Assembly: GCA_959605275.1 (NCBI GenBank)
Contig: CAUHFD010000160.1
Location: 1-6,799 of the forward strand
Direction: 5' to 3'
DNA: 6,799 nucleotides
DNA from: an uncultured Eubacteriales bacterium
GTDB taxonomy: Bacteria; Bacillota; Clostridia; Oscillospirales; Ruminococcaceae
This document shows, in pieces, positions 4,413-6,799 of this stretch (the first letter of the stretch is position 1; every line of letters begins with the position of its first letter). Below the pieces are notes generated by a model. It was not told the origin of the DNA and ran no database searches. It was given only the letters and a program-made list of their open reading frames with translations. A program made the position numbers and the translations under genes.

Positions 4413-6799
4413 TTATGTTTTTGATTTTTTATCTTTGTTTTGAGTAATTTTTCTTAGAACAATCAAACTGAAAAAGAGTACAAATCCTGTAAGAGAAATA
4501 ATCGCGGAGATTTTCAGTAAAGGTGTTTTATACTCTAATTCAATGCGATGGTCACCTTCAGATATCGGTAGTGCCATGAACATAGTGTTTGCTTTTAACA
4601 ACTCTGCTTTTTCTCCATCGACATATGCTGTCCATCCTCTTGAATAGGGAATCGATAAAAATAGAATTTTGGAAGAGCTTACATGAATATCGCCCTTTAT
4701 ATTATCTTCTGATATCATGATGTTTTTCAGGCTTTCCGCTCTCAAATCATCCATGTTTTTAGAAAAATTTTCCATCGGCTGGCAAATAACACTAATATCC
4801 TCAAGGATAAATTCTCCCGGTTTTGCAAATTGTATGATAATTTCTTTTTTACTATCCTTTTCATATCCAAAATTGATTAGAAACTCATGCCTTCCACCAT
4901 ACAGCTGAGAACTATTTGTGATGAAATTAATGATGTTTTTTGTGGTTTGGGCGTCAGATTTGGCGGTAACCGGTAATGATACTTCAGAAGATTTTTCATC
5001 GAAATTTACATAAAGATAAGTTTCGCTGTATTGCAATCCCTCAAAATGAAGGGTAATAGTTGCTCCTTCCTTTGTAACAAGGTAATTGTTTCCATCAATT
5101 GTAATGCCGTCGCTTTTAGTGATGCGATAAGGTATTTGTAAAGAGTCAAATTTTAAGTTTGAGTTTTTATTTGCATCTATATCCCTATCTAAAACAACAG
5201 ATTTTCCCATTACTTCTTGTTTCTCACTGGGAAGCAAGTTTTCGTAAACATCTCTTGTTATATATGATGAATAGGTATAACCAAGAGGTAATGCATTATT
5301 GTTATGATAGACACTGTATTTTTTTCCGTTGATAGAGTAATTATTGATATGTGAAAAACCATATGGCAAAGGTTCATTTGAATTTTCATTGGGTAAAACA
5401 TAGTAATTAACAGAAGTAAGTGCGTTCAGAATTGTTCTGTTATCCAATGATTTGAGCAGATAATTGCTATTTTCTTGAAGTCCCATCTCTTTGTATAAAT
5501 TAAACATATTGGAGTTGGAAAGACTCCAATAATATACAGTACTGCTCAATCCACCTTGCATGGATTCATTTAATTCTAAAGACCGAGGTCCGGAATATCT
5601 TAGAAAGCTTTGATCTTCAATTTCCTTAGCGCCTAATTGTACGGCATGATCCTGTGTAGTAAATATATCGTTATTCACTTGATTGATGTTTATAAACTCT
5701 GACACATAATTGAATTCACTTGGTGCATACCCATACAAAGCAGTTACACAAACGGATAACACTACTAACAAAGTGGTTCCAACGGGAATTATCTTTTTAT
5801 GATAATTTGAAGCAGCACAGCATTGCCCCAGCAAAACCAAGGCAACAGCCGCTATTACAAGGCTTGCCATAGCATTTTCTGTTCGAGAAACTTTTAATAG
5901 ACAACATATCAAAAAATAGGCAAATAAAATGCCAGAAATCACACATAGCTCTTTTTTATTTAACTGAAATAAATCTTCCCATACAAAAACTAAAATGAGA
6001 GCAATCAAAAAGCTATATCCCCAAATCCATCTATTCGTTATATAAGAAAATCCATTAAAAATATGTCCGAATACTGGAAAAAGGAGCATTATGCTCAGAA
6101 GAATAAAGCCAAATTTAATCGCTGTATTTTGTTTCTTCTTTAAAAATAAAAGAGAAATTGTTATCAGTGATATGCCGGTATAACCCATAAAAGACCAGTA
6201 GCCATTACTGGCAAAGGAAAGAAACGCAGAAAAAAAGCCTTCATAATATGATTTTGGATAAAGGAAATCATAAACATAATCGTTATTTAATCTTGCATCT
6301 CCGAAAAATCTTGATAAAACAGGGATTAGAATTATACTTGCCATCATGATCCCTAAAACGGCATAGAATAACAGCTTTAAAACAAGCAAAACTGCTTTCA
6401 ATAGTTCATTTTTTCCGTATAGCATAAACAGTCTGATAACAACATATATTACGGTCAATAATACAATCATATAAAAGAAGTAAAAATTACTTATGCAAGA
6501 TAAAAACACAGCAATAATAAAAACGAAAGGATTTTTTTTATCAATTATTTTTTCTATTCCGAGTAAAATGAGCGGGAAAAAAATCATTGGATTTATAAAA
6601 TAAGGATGGCGAACCGATGCAACTAAACCGAATGCCGAAAAAACATAAATAAAAGAACCTGACAGCACCCCCAATCTGCTTGTTTTTGTAACTTTAAAAC
6701 AATAAGCGGAAAAGGTTAGTCCTGCTGAATAGAGCCGAAGCAAAATCAGAAATCCATATAGATATACTGTATATTTACTGGGAACAAAAGCTGATAAAA
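4413..6799 (-). CDS. YfhO-family membrane glycosyltransferase-like protein (5' end outside window)
   Basis: The frame stays open to the right edge: 18 further codons precede the TTG at 6743 and look native (LSAFVPSKYTVYLYGFLIL), so that TTG is not the start. There are 794 visible residues; full-length relatives are about 850-900 aa, so the first membrane helix and first outer loop are probably missing. About a dozen hydrophobic segments span residues 2-355 (numbered from the first whole codon). A large extracytoplasmic domain follows at about 356-760, then one last helix (762-783) and a lysine-rich cytoplasmic tail. The domain ends with the family's IPYSRGWTAYVDGEKAELL (716-734) and ISEGDHRIELEY. 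YfhO proteins resemble GT-C glycosyltransferases; B. subtilis YfhO and Listeria GtlB are linked to glycosylating lipoteichoic acid from undecaprenyl-linked sugar. A wall- or surface-polymer role is inferred; the substrate is unknown. The stop lies 66 bases beyond the terminator hairpin. Confidence 0.88.
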   Translation of the reverse strand, partial: LSAFVPSKYTVYLYGFLILLRLYSAGLTFSAYCFKVTKTSRLGVLSGSFIYVFSAFGLVASVRHPYFINPMIFFPLILLGIEKIIDKKNPFVFIIAVFLSCISNFYFFYMIVLLTVIYVVIRLFMLYGKNELLKAVLLVLKLLFYAVLGIMMASIILIPVLSRFFGDARLNNDYVYDFLYPKSYYEGFFSAFLSFASNGYWSFMGYTGISLITISLLFLKKKQNTAIKFGFILLSIMLLFPVFGHIFNGFSYITNRWIWGYSFLIALILVFVWEDLFQLNKKELCVISGILFAYFLICCLLKVSRTENAMASLVIAAVALVLLGQCCAASNYHKKIIPVGTTLLVVLSVCVTALYGYAPSEFNYVSEFININQVNNDIFTTQDHAVQLGAKEIEDQSFLRYSGPRSLELNESMQGGLSSTVYYWSLSNSNMFNLYKEMGLQENSNYLLKSLDNRTILNALTSVNYYVLPNENSNEPLPYGFSHINNYSINGKKYSVYHNNNALPLGYTYSSYITRDVYENLLPSEKQEVMGKSVVLDRDIDANKNSNLKFDSLQIPYRITKSDGITIDGNNYLVTKEGATITLHFEGLQYSETYLYVNFDEKSSEVSLPVTAKSDAQTTKNIINFITNSSQLYGGRHEFLINFGYEKDSKKEIIIQFAKPGEFILEDISVICQPMENFSKNMDDLRAESLKNIMISEDNIKGDIHVSSSKILFLSIPYSRGWTAYVDGEKAELLKANTMFMALPISEGDHRIELEYKTPLLKISAIISLTGFVLFFSLIVLRKITQNKDKKSKT

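Noticed and set aside
6741..6743. TTG as the start of the membrane protein
   Set aside because: The frame continues open to the window edge with hydrophobic family-like sequence, and full-length relatives need more N-terminal sequence.

Overview
The window looks like a chromosomal segment of a low-GC, strictly anaerobic Firmicute, probably a member of the Clostridia. The reasons are an [FeFe]-hydrogenase of the sensory (HydS) type paired with a SpoIIE-like phosphatase, a short clostridial-style Amidase_6 protein, a YaiI/YqxD protein and a YfhO-type membrane protein. Species cannot be read from the sequence. No tRNA, rRNA, CRISPR array or transposase gene was found.

Left part (1-2968, + strand): the tail of an upstream gene may overlap, through ATGA, the start of a 563-aa H-cluster protein with two N-terminal 4Fe-4S clusters, an extra C-terminal 4Fe-4S motif, a PAS domain and a helical tail. 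After 48 bases follows a 390-aa PP2C/SpoIIE phosphatase with an unassigned C-terminal domain. The H-cluster protein keeps all four cluster cysteines but has Ala at the proton-relay cysteine position and lacks two methionines that normally line the cluster. This fits a sensor of H2 or redox state rather than a bulk hydrogenase. The likely logic is that the H-cluster/PAS protein reports to the phosphatase, which acts on a phosphoprotein not encoded here.

Middle (2974-4073): an Amidase_6 cysteine hydrolase on the minus strand converges on the phosphatase gene with only 5 bases between the stop codons. Its start is better placed at ATG 3477 than at the upstream TTG 3507. It diverges from a YaiI/YqxD family gene, and the 149-base gap between them holds overlapping candidate -10 boxes for both directions.

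Right part (4074-6799): the 339-base gap between the convergent yqxD-like and yfhO-like genes holds two structures. One is a compact element of about 158 bases (4098-4255) whose arms predict a closing stem, two flanking hairpins that abut it, a long central stem and an apical hairpin: a symmetrical four-way-junction design resembling MITE-like structured repeats or a structured RNA. It is the most unusual non-coding signal here. The other is a strong bidirectional terminator hairpin (4301-4346). The rest is a large YfhO-family membrane glycosyltransferase-like gene on the minus strand, running off the right edge and visibly AT-richer than the hydrogenase region.
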